Assembly: GCA_963971425.1 (NCBI GenBank)
Contig: OZ020517.1
Span: 5,086,501 to 5,150,500, forward strand
From: Bryoerythrophyllum caledonicum
Lineage: Eukaryota; Streptophyta; Bryopsida; Pottiales; Pottiaceae
Length of the DNA: 64,000 bases
Reading direction: 5' to 3'
Position 1 is the first letter of the stretch. Each line of letters opens with the position of its first letter. The position numbers and the translations under genes are program-made. This document shows positions 52,641 to 64,000 of the stretch, one piece after another. The notes beneath the pieces were generated by a model. The model searched no databases, was not told the DNA's origin, and was given only the letters and a program-made list of their open reading frames with translations.

Positions 52641-54539
52641 TACAAATGTTGCACACAAAAGTCAAGTCCAACTCAATTGAAAATTGAAATCTTCAATGAG
52701 TGGCCTTACCTTTGTATAGCCAAAAGAGGGCAATTCCAAACGAAGCAGCTGCTAGTGCATTCTGATTTTGCGCATGCACGGACTTGACAACAAGATTTTA
52801 TAAGTATGTCTTTTACATACTACCTGGTCCATCAACAAAATAAAAATATTCAGAGCTGTCAAGTGCACTCTGTTGTATAAAGAAAGATTATCAAAGATAA
52901 TAAATTGAGAGTTACAACGAACGTCAAATAAACAAAAAAAACTCAAGCACAAGGATATATAGTCCCCCTTAGGAGAACCACAACATTCCGGAAAACACAA
53001 GTATACGTAGTACATCCTTAGAGAACCACTACGTGTTGGCACGACCAATAAATGTTATTTGGAAATAGAGAGCATCCATGCATTCAAACTCCTTATCCAT
53101 GGATTCTATTTGAAAAACACCAAATTGTGATAATAAACCCGAAAGAAGATATCGTGGACATCCTCTCTTCTGGAAATCGTCGACCAAAGCAACAAAGACA
53201 CGTTGAGCTTGAAGCTCCTCTACTGCATGCCTCTTTAAACAAAAAATAGCTTCAATTCTTCAATCTCTATGATATGTGGCACCGCTACCCTCTAAAAATT
53301 GCAATCTGCCCCCAACAAACGCAAAAGATTACGTTAATAATGTTGCACAATGAAATTAAGCCCACAAAACCAAACTAGAGAATTGAGGTCAATGACCTGA
53401 TCCAACAAGAAACAATGCTGTTAAAGGAGGATTTTGCCTTAGTTTCAAGTGAAATTTTATAATTGAGCTCATTTGAAACGGTATTTCTAGCAAGTGGTAA
53501 GACAAAGGTCCCGGACTAGACCTTTATTGAGTCTGAACTTCGGATCCAGACCACGATCTTAGTCTAGACCTCAATCTGGATTTGGAGTTAGTTAGAGCTT
53601 CATACCTTAGGATTTTCTTAGGATTAGGTTACAAATCTGGATCTTTTGCACTGGATTTTAGCAAGGCGGATCATACTTACACACAATCTAGACTTGTACC
53701 TACTTCTACTGTACAAAAAAAAGGTTTAGTAGATCATGTTAGACGTAGATCAAATTTGGGGTCTTTCAAGTTTCAACCCAATCTACAATACTCACAACCG
53801 TTTCATACCAAAATGCACCTCTAATAACAAGATCTACTTTCACACATTCAACCAACACTACATACATACCAAAAAAGTATAGTAAAGTCATGCTTTACTT
53901 CCTCAAAACTCTCACATAGTCCTTGTCCATCATCTCCTCATCCTTAGTCCATGCTAACACATTCACGTTTCTCTAGCTCTCTCCTCTAACACTCTCACTT
54001 GCCCCTAAAACTCCAACCTTAGTAGCCGCACAGGAATGGAGGGAGCTTGTAGACGAGCTAACCTCGGTAAGTGTCGGTGTTGTGTTGGCAGTCAAGATGA
54101 AGTTGTATTTACCAAGAGTCGTTGTGTGCAGGTCGAGATACTTCTGCTAGTTGTGTGGCTGTTGATGACCGTGCTGAGGCTACTTGTTGATGGAGTTATA
54201 AAGTATTGTTTCTTCTAGTTGATGGCATTGCAACTAGCAGCAGTAGTAGACATCATCGAGGCGACACGTGTACGATCGCCTGCAAGGGTTGTACCGGAGA
54301 GGAAGATGATGGAGCCAGAGTTATTTGTTGAGGATTGTTGGTTGTAATATTTCAGCAATCCATCTCAGTGGTGGAATAATCGAGGAAATAAGCACAACCT
54401 GCGTGCTCCCGACTTTAAGCACAAGAAGACCCGTCGTGCACTATGGATTGATGGTTATCAAACCCCTGAGTGGGTGAAATCTAGGCTTTTGTAGGTAGCT
54501 CAGTCACATCGGCAACACTGGGGTCCTGAGAAAATTTGT
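52641..54539. other. Region without a supported gene
   Basis: Short frames only. Part of 54.2-54.5 kb may belong to the 3' end of the adjacent copia fossil, but no LTR could be matched. Confidence 0.4.
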
Positions 54540-57500
54540 TTAACTGTTAGGGCTTTGTCAAAAAATCCACATGTTGTAAAGAGGTTGGCGTGAAAAGCAC
54601 CTGTACTTGCCCGGTTTGGGTTTGTTCTCGAATAAAGTGGCTTTGTATGTCTATATGTTTTGTGCGAGCATGTTGTACAGGGTTGTGAATTAATTTGATA
54701 GAGGATTGGTTATCACTGTGAAGTGGTGTGGGAGATGTAGTGTCGATGCCTAGCTCGGTGAGTAGTCTGCGGAAGTATACAATATCCTTGGACGCGTCTG
54801 TTAGAACCCTAAACTCAGCTTTGGTTGTGGATAGAGATATAGTCGGTTGGAGTTTTGATGTCCAAAAGATGTAGGAATCTCCAAGTTTGTGAAGTATTCC
54901 AAAGGTGGACCGACGTGTATCTGTGTCTGCCCCAATCAGCGTCAGCATACGTGGAATAAGAAGTTGAGATGCAAGATGATAATAAGAGACCATATTGTAG
55001 AGTTCCTTTGAGATACCTGAGAATTCTTTTAGCACCCTGGAGATGAGCCTGCTTGGGTTTGTCCATGTATCGTGCTATACATCTGACTGAGTATGATATG
55101 TCAAGATGAGTATTAGTGACATATATTAAGCTACCAACTAGTGATTGGTAGAGTTCTGGGTCGACCGCAGTAGATCCTATACTATGTTGAAGTTGAAGAT
55201 GCGGATCCATGGGAAGGAGACTATAGTTGCAATTTGCCATGCCAAATCTGTGGAAAAGCTTTTGTATATATGAAATTTGTGTAAGTAGTATCCTAGTTTT
55301 GAGTCTGTGTATTTCTGCACCTATGTACAAGCTGGCAGTGTCCATGTCTGACATTTCGAATTCTCATTTTAGAGCTGCCTTTAGGGTAGAAGTCAGCTAG
55401 GGTTACTCACTTTTGGGCAAAAAAAATATACCCAATAGTATATTTTTTGGCCAAAAAAACTTAATTTTGCCCAATTTAATGGAATAAAAAGGTTTTTCTT
55501 CAGAAAAAATTATGTTTCAAGATGGATCTATGCATGATGTATCTAATTGGATAAGAAATCAAAGAAAAAATCAACATTGAATCCTATTTTAGGAGCCTTG
55601 AAGAAATATCTCGTTTTTTAGCAATAAAAGTGAAAATAAGTTTTCGATCTAGAATTTTCAATTATAATATATTAACACATTATGGCGTGAATGTGTTCCA
55701 AAACTTTCGGAGTGTTTAACTTCCTAGAACTCTCAAAATAAGTATATTTGGCAAATGTCATATACTTGTGACAGGTATATACTGATGAAAGATATACCTA
55801 TATTGGCCAAATTATAAATCAAAACTCAACATTTTTGAGGTTCCTAGACTTTAAATCAAGGCAATTATCACATTCCATCAATAGAATTCCAAGATCGATC
55901 CCACATTCGCACTATGCAGCAAAAGAAGGTTTGTGACTCTTTCCAAAACCATTTGTGACACTATAAATATACCACCTTAGTGGACTTTCACCCTTTAATG
56001 CTACTATCATGCCCTTATCATCACCCGTAATCAATAAGTCGTCAACATATAAAAGGATAAAGACTTGTTTACCTTCGTTGGTGGCAAAGTAGAGGTTGGG
56101 ATCATAGATACTTCGTGTGTATCCCTGATTTGTGAGGGAGCTATCTATACGTGAATATCAGGCCTTCGGGGCCTGATAGAGGCCATATAATGCACGCCTC
56201 AACTGGCAAACCTTTGAGGGATCTCCCGCATGCTCAAATCCTTCTGGAATCTCCATTAGCACTTCTTCTTTGAGATAGCCATTTAAGAATGTTGTTTTTA
56301 CATCAAGTTGATGCAAGTTCCAGTTATTTTGTGCGGCTAGCGTAAGTATGATTCTAATAGTCAACCATCTAACTACAACCGCGAAGACTTCTTGATAGTC
56401 TACCCCAACTTTTTGTTGAAAGCCTCTTGCCACCAATCTAGCTTTGCATTTACTGTCATTCCCATGTGGTTTTAACTTGAAGAACCAGCGAGTTGTGATC
56501 GATTTTTGATCGGAAGGTCGGTCTATGACCGCCCAGGTCTGATTCTTGTGAATTGATGATATCTCACTCTCAATTGCTGCTCACGAGTCCTCATGTCTGA
56601 TGGCTTCGTTGTATGTGCTTGGTTCTTCCTGTACCTCAGTATTCAAGGTCTAGTGATCATTCAAACGATGTGACAGTCTGCGCTCCCACATTGGATAACG
56701 TCTACTTGGCACTACGGCCTCATGTGAAGATGACGTTCTGTGCTCATCATGGTTTGATCGTGCCGTGTCAGGGATTGGGCTCAACCTGACAGGTGTTATC
56801 TACCGAGTGGTACCACACCTTCCTAGAGAAAAGGGGTTGGATTCCCGGGTGTTGGCCTCTCTAGTGCTTGATTCTTACTTTGTAGACATCGGTTGTCTAC
56901 TTGCCGGAATACCGGGGGTCCTGAAAGTTCTCTGTGACCCTTTCTAAAATTTCAGGATGAGTGCTAGTTGACGACAAGTCATGGGAAGTAGTGGCTGAGT
57001 TATCGGAACATTGATGGTTTTGGTTGATTAGAGGCGTGGAAAGGTGTTCCTGAGTTGGAGCGCTATGACTTTGATTGAGCATATCAGCTGCTGACAACGG
57101 TATGGCACAACTGAATCTAGATGTTGGAGCCGTCGGTTGTATTTGAAGGTGCTTGAAGCATACTTGGTTCTCATCTATGAAGACATCTCTGCTGATGAGA
57201 ATCTTTCTGCGAATGGGATCGTATAATCTGAATGCTTTGGATTCGGAATCAAAGCCAATGAACATGCACTTGCGCGTGCGGTGATCTAGCTTTTGTCTCT
57301 CTCCTGCTTGTACATGAACATAAGCCATAGATCCAAATATCTTCAAATGCGTGAGATTAATAGGCATACCTATATAGTTCAGGGGGTATGCCAAAGTTTG
57401 TTCGTGTTGGACTACGATTTATCAGATATATTGCCATAGATACAGCTTCCGGCCACAAATATGACGGCAGGTTGTTGTCTGCAGCAATACAACGTGCTTG

Positions 57501-59930
57501 TTTCAATATCGTTCGATTTCGTCTTTCAGCCACTCCATTTTGCTGAGGGGTCCTTGGTTGTGTGTGTTCCCTATGTATGCCACGTTGTAAGCAATAATCA
57601 ATGAACTCTTGCAAGAGATACTCTTTCCCTCAATCAGATCTCAAGAATCGCATGCGCTGCCCTATATCTACTTCAATTTTAACTGTGAAATTTTTAAAGT
57701 GATAGGTCTCACTCTTGTGCTTCATAAAGTAAACCCAGCTTTTGCGCGTGTGATCATCTGTGACACAATGATGAATCTAGAACCTCCTAAAGATTATTGT
57801 ATAGGGTCCATGACATCAGTGTAGATGCGGATGCCTGGATGCTTTGCTCTCGTTCAGATTTTTTAGGGAATCGTTCCCTATGCTGCTTGCCAACGAGACA
57901 ATTTGCACAAATTTGTGAGCCAATATTGATGTGTGGAAGTCCATTTGATTGTTTTGATTTTGATAAGCAGCTGAGACCGGAGTAACTTAAGTGCCCCATT
58001 ATTTGGTGCCAGATATCTGCTTCATTGGTGCTCTCTACCGAAAGTGCCTCTGGTGTTCCTTCAGACAGATAATACAATCCATTTGAACAATCCTTGTGCC
58101 CGATTGCTACCACACGATATTCATTGTATATCCAACAATGAGTATTTGTAAAGACAATTGTGCACCCTGAATCAATAATAGGACCTATTGATGCTAAATT
58201 CTTTTTGAGAGTCGGCTCGTAACGAATGTTTTGCAGTTTTATTTCACCAGAGTCGGTGTTCAGAGTAGAAGTCACTGTACCCTATACGGAATGAGATTCC
58301 CCTCCACCTATTCGAACATCGCCTTGATAACTAGACTGATCTGGTGGATAATCAAATTTGTTGACATCCGACGCAATGTGTGACGTTGCGCCACTATCAA
58401 GGTACCATGGGTTTCCATACTAGTCATAAGGACCATACTGTCTAGAATTGTACATATCATATGAGTAAGCATCAAATACTTTAGTAGCATTAGCAAACTC
58501 GTTACTTCTAGTAGGTTGTACTGTTGGGCTTCTACAGTCTCTGACAATATGCCCGCTCTTCCCGCAGTTATAACTGACAATGTGCGTGCGATGATTGGTT
58601 GTTGGTCCTTGCATACTGGGCGTCCAAGGTTGTCCATGATTTCCGATGAAGATACGTCCAGGTGAGCCTCTTGGTGGTCCTCAACCCCAGAGTGCTATAA
58701 GAGGCCTCTGCCACCATGGTGGCGATGGTGAAGTGCGCCCCCAGTAACCTCGTCCTCGTCCTCAGTTTAGGTTTGAGGAGCTGCTCCCTTACTTCCTCTG
58801 CGTCGCTGATAGTGCTTCATCGCTGCCGTGCAACGATTCGTGATGCTTACGACGATATTGTTTCGAGAGTAGCTTGGAGCTTAGCTTCTCAAACGTCAAG
58901 TCTGTGCTTAGTTGTGATATTGTCTGTACAATACTAGCATAGGAACGTGGCAATCCATTTAGATCAATACGATTGAGTTGTCGGTCACTTATCTTTTTGC
59001 CCATAGTGGCGAGTTGATTCTTGAGTTGCCGCACACGTTTAATGTAGTATCCACTAGGCTCCCCTCGGTTAGCTTCAGAATCAGCAGTTGTGCCGTAAAC
59101 GTGAGAATCTGTGATTATCTCCTAATGAGAACTATTCCTTGAGCGCATTCCATGCATGAGCAGGATCCGTGAATTCCGCTACAATGTCCAGCAAGTCGTT
59201 TGACACTGATAAGAGTAAGAAGCGACATGCAATAGCCTTCTTATCTTCTAGTTGATCTTCGGTGTGCATTTCTCTACCTATCTTCGTAGGAAACTCACTA
59301 GGTTATTGTACGGTTTCTGTCACCGACCACAACTTCTCTCCTCTCAAGATGCCTTGGAGTTTTAGGCTCCAATGATAATAGTTCTATGCTCCTTTGAGCT
59401 TTTCCTCAACCTTTACTGTTGTACTCTCTCCCATCTTCTGAGCTTTGACTATTTGAGGGATTATACTTCTCTCTTCGTGTTCCAGCAGTGGCTCTTCCTT
59501 AATTGCTCTATTTGATGAGTCATGTCTCTTGAGATTCTATTGACGTTTCCCCTATCTGTTTCGGTGGCATTGCCCTCCGATTCTATTTAACTCTTTGCAA
59601 TACTACTAGTAACTCTTTCTACCTAGTGTACATCATACTCTCTTAGGCTGTTCGCTCTGATATCATGTTGAAAGGACTCTGATAGCTCAATGCTTCAAGA
59701 GCTATGCTAGTGCGCACTGCAATAGTTGATTAACGGATATGATATATACACAAGTAATGTGGTGGAGATGAAAAGGCTAATAGATGAAAAGCTACAGTTC
59801 TAGGTAAATGAATAGTAACGTTCGTCAAGAGCGATCTATTTACAACAGCCCAATGATAGAGCCATGCATGCCATTGGCAAAAATACAGAGTAGCTTTCAA
59901 TGGAGTGGAACATGCCGTGGTGATCACTCA
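54540..59930 (-). mobile_element. Ty1-copia LTR retrotransposon fossil
   Basis: Minus strand. Parts in order from the right: a primer-binding-like site complementary to initiator tRNA-Met near 59,655-59,672 (GATATCAGAGC), gag with a CCHC zinc knuckle (58,420-58,610), protease/integrase (57,350-58,280, with AERRNRTILKQARCI recognisable), reverse transcriptase (55,030-56,440, with LHQLDVKTTFLNGYLKEEV) and RNase H (54,547-54,900). The order integrase before RT is that of Ty1-copia. It is broken, with several interruptions (at least five), and looks old. LTR boundaries could not be fixed; the right one lies somewhere between 59,675 and 59,950. A Harbinger-like MITE sits inside it. Confidence 0.88.
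55384..55993. mobile_element. 610-bp MITE in the copia fossil (PIF/Harbinger-like)
   Basis: The left end GGGTAGAAGTCAGCTAGGG and the right end read inward GGGTGAAAGTCCACTAAGG form an imperfect inverted repeat (about 14 of 19). TTTA flanks both sides (55,380-55,383 and 55,994-55,997), consistent with the TTA target duplication of PIF/Harbinger (Tourist-like) elements. The interior is AT-rich and non-coding. Confidence 0.6.
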
Positions 59931-60029
59931 GAGGACGTTAGGTGATAATGTCAAGCCTCCACAAATTATTGTCTTTGTATCAAGTCATGAAAAAATAATT
60001 TGCCATTTCCATAAGCAATGATCATCTTA

Positions 60030-60384
60030 AGAATAAGAAGAACTCCAGTCTGGGAAGGAGACCGGTGTGAACATAGTGTTTGTTCATTCTCTTCACTATG
60101 CATATGGCCTCGGGACATAGGCTAGTGTAATAGAACTACCCCACCCTCTCGAGGGTAAACACTTTTCTACAGTAAGTGCTTCCCTACACTAATTGCCTTA
60201 GAGACAACCGACATGTCATCTCCCCCAAGGGCTTTGTGGGTCCCCATACAACGAGGCCTTTGGATCCCCCACCATAATTGGGTGGACTATGGTGGTAGGC
60301 ACCACGCCGGCAATAGGACTTGAATTCACAACCACCTCACTGGTGTGCCATGACTCAAACCACTACACCAAGGCCGTGGTGCCT
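60030..60384 (-). mobile_element. tRNA-derived SINE, 355 bp, with perfect 13-bp target duplication
   Basis: AATGATCATCTTA lies at 60,017-60,029 and again at 60,385-60,397. Read on the minus strand the element begins with an 86-base tRNA-like head (60,383-60,298). The head has a perfect 7-bp acceptor pairing (GGCACCA...TGGTGCC), an A-box-like TTGGTGTAGTGG and a B-box-like GAATTCAAGTCC. Then come a body and a 3' part (60,185-60,034) that matches the 3' end of the LINE at 14.4 kb, ending TTCTTCTTATTCTT. Inserted into a copia relic. The exact 13-bp repeats suggest a fairly recent insertion. Confidence 0.85.
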
Positions 60385-60397
60385 AATGATCATCTTA

Positions 60398-61130
60398 CAT
60401 TGATCACGACCATGGATAATAGCTACTCTGTTTGTCGTAAGCTGTGATATAGAGATAAGGTTCCTAGATAGGCTTGGAACATATAATACACTCTTCAAAC
60501 AAAAAGACAAAGTCTCATTGTTGATAGTAGACGTGATCATAATATCACCAATTCCACAAACCCATACGCGATGATTGTTGACAATAGTAACTTCCAAGCA
60601 AAATTCTGAAATATCCTCAACAGTTGTAAACCAATGCCTCTTGTCAGCCACATGTTCCGTGGCTCCAAAATCGGCAATCCAAGAAGAATTCTTCCACTCA
60701 TCAATTTGAAAATGAGAAATTACAAAAGCTTCACTGGAATCAGAATCTATGTCTTCGAAAGCACAACCAGAATGCTGAACACGACTTGAGAAAACATGGA
60801 TTAACAGAAGAGAGTCATAGTTGGATGGTAGGCTACATTTGATTTTACTCAACTCTTGACGGTTAGAGATATTTTGTTCCAAGTCGTTTAACTGAATTGC
60901 TTACTTTTGTACGTTGCTGATGAATAGAGCAATAGTATCATCTGCTGCTAGTTTACACCGATAGTATTTCTCTTGAAGAGAGATAATACATTCTTCACAA
61001 TGCTCTTGGTGAGAAACAGTTAACTGACTCTACATAGTAGCAGAGGTTTCACAATTGATTACCTAACGCTAACACTCAATGGATAAACAAGAATCTACAC
61101 TCTTGTCTATCTAAACGTCCGCACCAGCGA
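60398..61130 (-). mobile_element. Second Ty1-copia relic (gag-protease region)
   Basis: The minus strand carries a copia protease signature (WIADFGATEHV, where the family has DSGA), with SLSRNLISISQL downstream and a gag-like stretch upstream. It is only a fragment, broken (a few interruptions), and distinct from the element at 54.5-59.9 kb. Copia-like sequence also lies left of the SINE, so the SINE inserted into it. Confidence 0.7.
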
Positions 61131-61611
61131 GAAAAAAAAACACACTACGCAGCTCCCATGCGTCGGTTAACAGCCCAAAACCTTTTGTAAATATACACAC
61201 AGACTTAAGACATTAAACATGGCCAAGAGCAGATGCTCAATATGACACTGAAGAAAGAGGAAAGCAACAACAGGGAAACAACAACGCCAACATCGCCAAC
61301 AGACACTAGGTACGTCTGGGGAGAAGACACAGTCATCCTCTAGGTAGGATGAATGTTGTCCAATAGCGTCTGTTGTCAAACTAAGTATCTATCTAAAACA
61401 AAGATCAACAAACTAACTAAGTAGTCAATCAATGCAAGGATGTAAAAATAATATAATTCCACATATTGATAAGATGCTAGACGAAGTTATTGGTCAGGAG
61501 TTGTTGTCAACTTGCGACGGATGCCTAAGTTATCATCAAATTTGTTTGTGGGAAGGAGACATGTTAAAAACAACATTTACTACATCCTACAATACGTTTG
61601 TTTGGACTCAA

Positions 61612-61694
61612 AAATATTGTCGTATGTTTTGATAATATCCTTTGTCGGAAGAGCAACCTGAAGAAGGATATTACCAAAACATACGACAATATTT
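61612..61694. repeat. Perfect-type hairpin, 31-bp arms
   Basis: Arms 61,612-61,642 and 61,664-61,694 are inverted complements with one mismatch (AAATATTGTCGTATGTTTTG in the left arm), separated by 21 bases. The arms are AT-rich; the loop is GAAGAGCAACCTG-like. It could be a tiny MITE or an inverted micro-duplication. No pol II or III signals recognised. Confidence 0.85.
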
Positions 61695-62364
61695 GGAACT
61701 TGAAGCCTACCCGAAGAAGGTGACACAACCAAGCAGTGTAGAGATCTGCAGTAAAAGTGTGTTCCTTACACGGTAATAGACGATGTATTGTATCGAGCTG
61801 GGAAGGACCAAATCTTGAGGAGAGCCATCAAAAAACAGGAAGTTGATCAGGTGTTAGAGTTCTCCTGAAAGTCTGAGTTTTAAAGGGTCAGCCAAAAAGA
61901 CCCAATGCAGCATCCTTTAAGGACCTTGTGTCTTTCTCTATTCACCAATGCAGGGTGAGATTTAAATATGGCAATATTTGCAAGGTGAAAGTTCTCACCC
62001 TCCATATTTTATGGGCCACGCGCATGGAACAAGCTAATGTAACTAAATTAGTAATTTGGAGTCACCAATGCCACCTTGCATCTATGTTTGGACGGTGATT
62101 GTGCCTAGATGATTAACCCTGTAGCATGTTGGTTGGCTGACAAAGGACCATAATTTATGGAATGAACCCCAAAGTGAACCAAACCACCATGTTTCTCAAA
62201 AACAAGTGGACTTTCAGGTGTACAACCCCGCCCATGGAGAACTGGCCCCCTCACTCGTCCCGATGGACGACGGATGAGGGGTGCTGACAACGGATGAGGG
62301 GACTTGACAGGTGACTCGGGTTAGGGCTGGGTCCCACCTCCACTTCCTCCTTCCGCCATTCTCC

Positions 62365-62690
62365 GCGCAGAGCTACAGTGTCTCCCTCCATCTGTCTGTG
62401 TCGCCTCTCGCCCCGCGCACCACTCGCCTCGCCTCTCGCAACGTCGCTGCAACATTCTCCAGTGTGTCTCCTCCACGCAGCATGTCTCCTCCGCACAGTG
62501 TGTCTCCATCGGATGCGCATGTCTCCTCCGCGTAGAGCTGCAGTGTCTCCCTCCGCCTGTCTGTGCCGCCTCTTGCCTCCCGCCTCCCGCCCCGCGCAGC
62601 ACTCGCCTCGCCCCTCGCAGCAGCATTCTCCTCGTCGTTGCCGCAGTAGTGCAGCAGTTGCCCCTCGCAGCATGACAAAGTAAATCGGAG
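62365..62690. repeat. C-rich direct duplication, period about 165 bp
   Basis: GAGCTACAGTGTCTCCCTCC at 62,371 recurs as GAGCTGCAGTGTCTCCCTCC at 62,536. Each copy is followed by GTCTGTG(T/C)CGCCTC, CCCCGCGCA(C/G)CACTCGCCTCGCC and AACATTCTCC-like words. The frames on both strands are compositional. Confidence 0.75.
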
Positions 62691-63143
62691 GAAGGACGCA
62701 TCCGGCGGTGCGCGTGTGCAACGGAGTGGAGCCGGGAAGAGCCGATTAGTTTTTGTGGTGTTGTGAGTTTTTTGTTTTGTTTGGTGTTGCTAACACTAAT
62801 TATGCAGAGTGTAGTAGGGTACAGCACTAATTGTAACGCAACACTACACATTACTTTTAGTGTAGAGTGGAACTTGGCTTTCGTTGTTTTAAAGTGATTT
62901 GGGAAACGAATCAGATTGGTAGAAAAAGATGTAACATTGTTTGTAGTATCTGGTAGTTGGATTTTTCGGTTTCTTTTTGGTAGCTAGTAGTTTGATCATC
63001 ACTCAATAATGTTTCCTGTACACTTTGATAAGAATATGAAAGAATTTTTTAATTTGGGCAGCATTCATATCTCAAGTGATGTGAATGGAACATCCAAGGT
63101 CTTGGAAACTATGTGATTTTGTTGTTTATTCGTGAAGCCAATT

Positions 63144-63434
63144 TCATACTTCAATTTTGTTTGTTTCTTCAAATCTGAATAAGTGATCTTGTTGGTTTGT
63201 GGAATGCTGATCAGCTTGAGTTCTGTGGGTAGGAAAGTAGTTTGATGCTTCAAGGATAACAACAGATTGCTCGTCAATAGGTAAAACAAACTTGGAAGCG
63301 GACATCGACATCATCAACCTAGAGTTGGTGTTTGTAGACATTTCTGAGGTGAAATTTGCGTCCCATTTGTTCTTCTTATAGCCTTCACAATAATTGCATT
63401 CTAGATTACGTGGCCGATCAGCCTTCTGATCCAT
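63144..63434 (-). CDS. Unrecognised 96-codon frame with a CxxC motif
   Basis: It starts at an ATG and contains LECNYCEGYKKNKWDANF, then SKFVLPIDEQSVVILEASN. CNYC could be half of a zinc motif, as in copia gag or BED-type fingers, but the His/Cys partners are not seen. It may be the remains of a transposon gene. Not a confident gene. Confidence 0.25.
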   Translation of the reverse strand: MDQKADRPRNLECNYCEGYKKNKWDANFTSEMSTNTNSRLMMSMSASKFVLPIDEQSVVILEASNYFPTHRTQADQHSTNQQDHLFRFEETNKIEV

Positions 63435-63441
63435 TACTGCA

Positions 63442-63899
63442 GGTTTAGCAGCTCCTCCTCTAAAAGCAACTGGTGTAGCAACTCCTCCTCCTACTTTGGT
63501 TCAGGTACTTACTCTTCACCTAATTTTTTAAATTTATTTTTTAAATTGTTTCTTTCATCACTAATTGTTTTCCATTCTCACGGGTTTAGCAGCTCTGCCT
63601 CCCGTAACAACTCGTATAGCAGCTTTTCCTACTTTGGTTCAGGTACTTTCTCTTCACCTAATTTTTTGAATTTATTTTTGAGATTGTTTCTTTCATCACC
63701 ATTCACTAATTGTTTTCTATTTTTGCGGGTTTAGCAGCTTCTCCTCCTGTAGCAGCTCGTATAGCAGTGCCTCCTCCCTCTACTTCAATTCAGGTACTTT
63801 ATCTTCCCCTAATTTTTTGAATTTATTTTTGAAATTGTTTCTTTTATCACTATTCACTAATTGTTTTCCATTTTTGCAGGTTGTTGATTGCAAGCTATG
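63442..63899 (+). repeat. Tandem array of exon-intron units (Ala/Pro-rich exon repeated three times)
   Basis: Three units of about 142-145 bp start GTTTAGCAGCT at 63,443, 63,584 and 63,729. Each has a 60-70-bp exon-like part (LAAPPLKATGVATPPPTLVQ, LAALPPVTTRIAAFPTLVQ, LAASPPVAARIAVPPPSTSI) ending TTCAG|GTACTT, a good donor. An 80-bp intron-like part follows (CACCTAATTTTTT...ATTGTTTTC(C/T)AT). The last intron ends TTTTTGCAG before GTTGTTGATTGCAAGCTATGA, which would give a short C-terminus VVDCKL. Acceptors of units 2 and 3 read CGG|GTTTAG, so the real acceptor there may be GTTTAG. Start of the gene not found. Confidence 0.55.
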
Positions 63900-64000
63900 A
63901 CCACTTGAGCGCGAACTGAACCTGGTTGCAACTTAAGGATCGGTATGTATAGTTACAGACATGAGGAAGGATCATATTGTTGAGGAGACATTATAATGTA

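Noticed and set aside
62251-62851. Long Arg/Gly/Ala-rich frames on the minus strand
   Set aside because: Produced by the C-rich duplicated sequence; several overlapping frames are equally open.
63442-63899. CRISPR-like spacing of repeats
   Set aside because: Units are 142-145 bp with exon and intron character in a plant genome; there are no short repeats with unique spacers.

Overview
The window is nuclear DNA of a land plant. The recognisable host genes are plant-type (OEP16 plastid envelope protein, inositol trisphosphate 5/6-kinase, GH1 beta-glucosidase, CacyBP/SIP, a plant/fungal WD40 family), all with many short GT-AG introns. The repeats (RNase H-bearing LINE, Ty1-copia, CACTA and Harbinger MITEs, Helitron helicase, TTAA-flanked elements) suggest a repeat-rich genome. 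I cannot name the species; a non-seed plant is possible but not shown.

Layout. 1-1.5 kb: AT-rich DNA. 1.57-2.82 kb: CacyBP-like gene (+). 3.9-5.4 kb: two TTAA-flanked elements. 6.95-9.22 kb: ITPK (+), convergent with an OEP16 gene at 9.89-11.21 kb (-). 11.9-12.4 kb: two CACTA-type MITEs with 3-bp target duplications. 12.9-13.5 kb: 213-bp tandem repeat. 14.4-31.4 kb: a large LINE on the minus strand (ORF1; ORF2 with a 2A-like motif, endonuclease, reverse transcriptase, RNase H). The LINE is split at 17,363-24,814 by a 7.45-kb DNA element with TIRs and an 11-bp target duplication. That element carries a broken multi-exon gene, an array of nested palindromes and a SWIM-like fragment. 31.4-35.5 kb: GC/GT-rich low-complexity DNA without a gene I can support. 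35.5-38.1 kb: a cluster of TTAA-flanked elements.

39.2-50.1 kb: two almost identical WD40 genes face away from a 3.7-kb spacer as an inverted duplication. The spacer holds a complete GH1 beta-glucosidase. The gene bodies, introns included, are near-identical while the promoters have diverged, which points to gene conversion. 50.9-51.0 kb: a long (CT)n tract. 51.4-52.6 kb: a decayed Helitron/PIF1-type helicase. 54.5-59.9 kb: a broken Ty1-copia fossil carrying a 610-bp Harbinger-like insertion. 60.0-61.1 kb: a second copia relic with a 355-bp tRNA-derived SINE inserted, flanked by a perfect 13-bp target duplication. The SINE's 3' part matches the 3' end of the LINE at 14.4 kb. 62.4-63.9 kb: C-rich duplications and a tandemly repeated exon-intron unit.

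The host genes do not form a pathway. The main interest lies in the LINE (2A-like motif, long extra region before RNase H), the LINE/SINE pair, the nested transposon with its palindrome array, the TTAA elements and the homogenised inverted WD40 pair.
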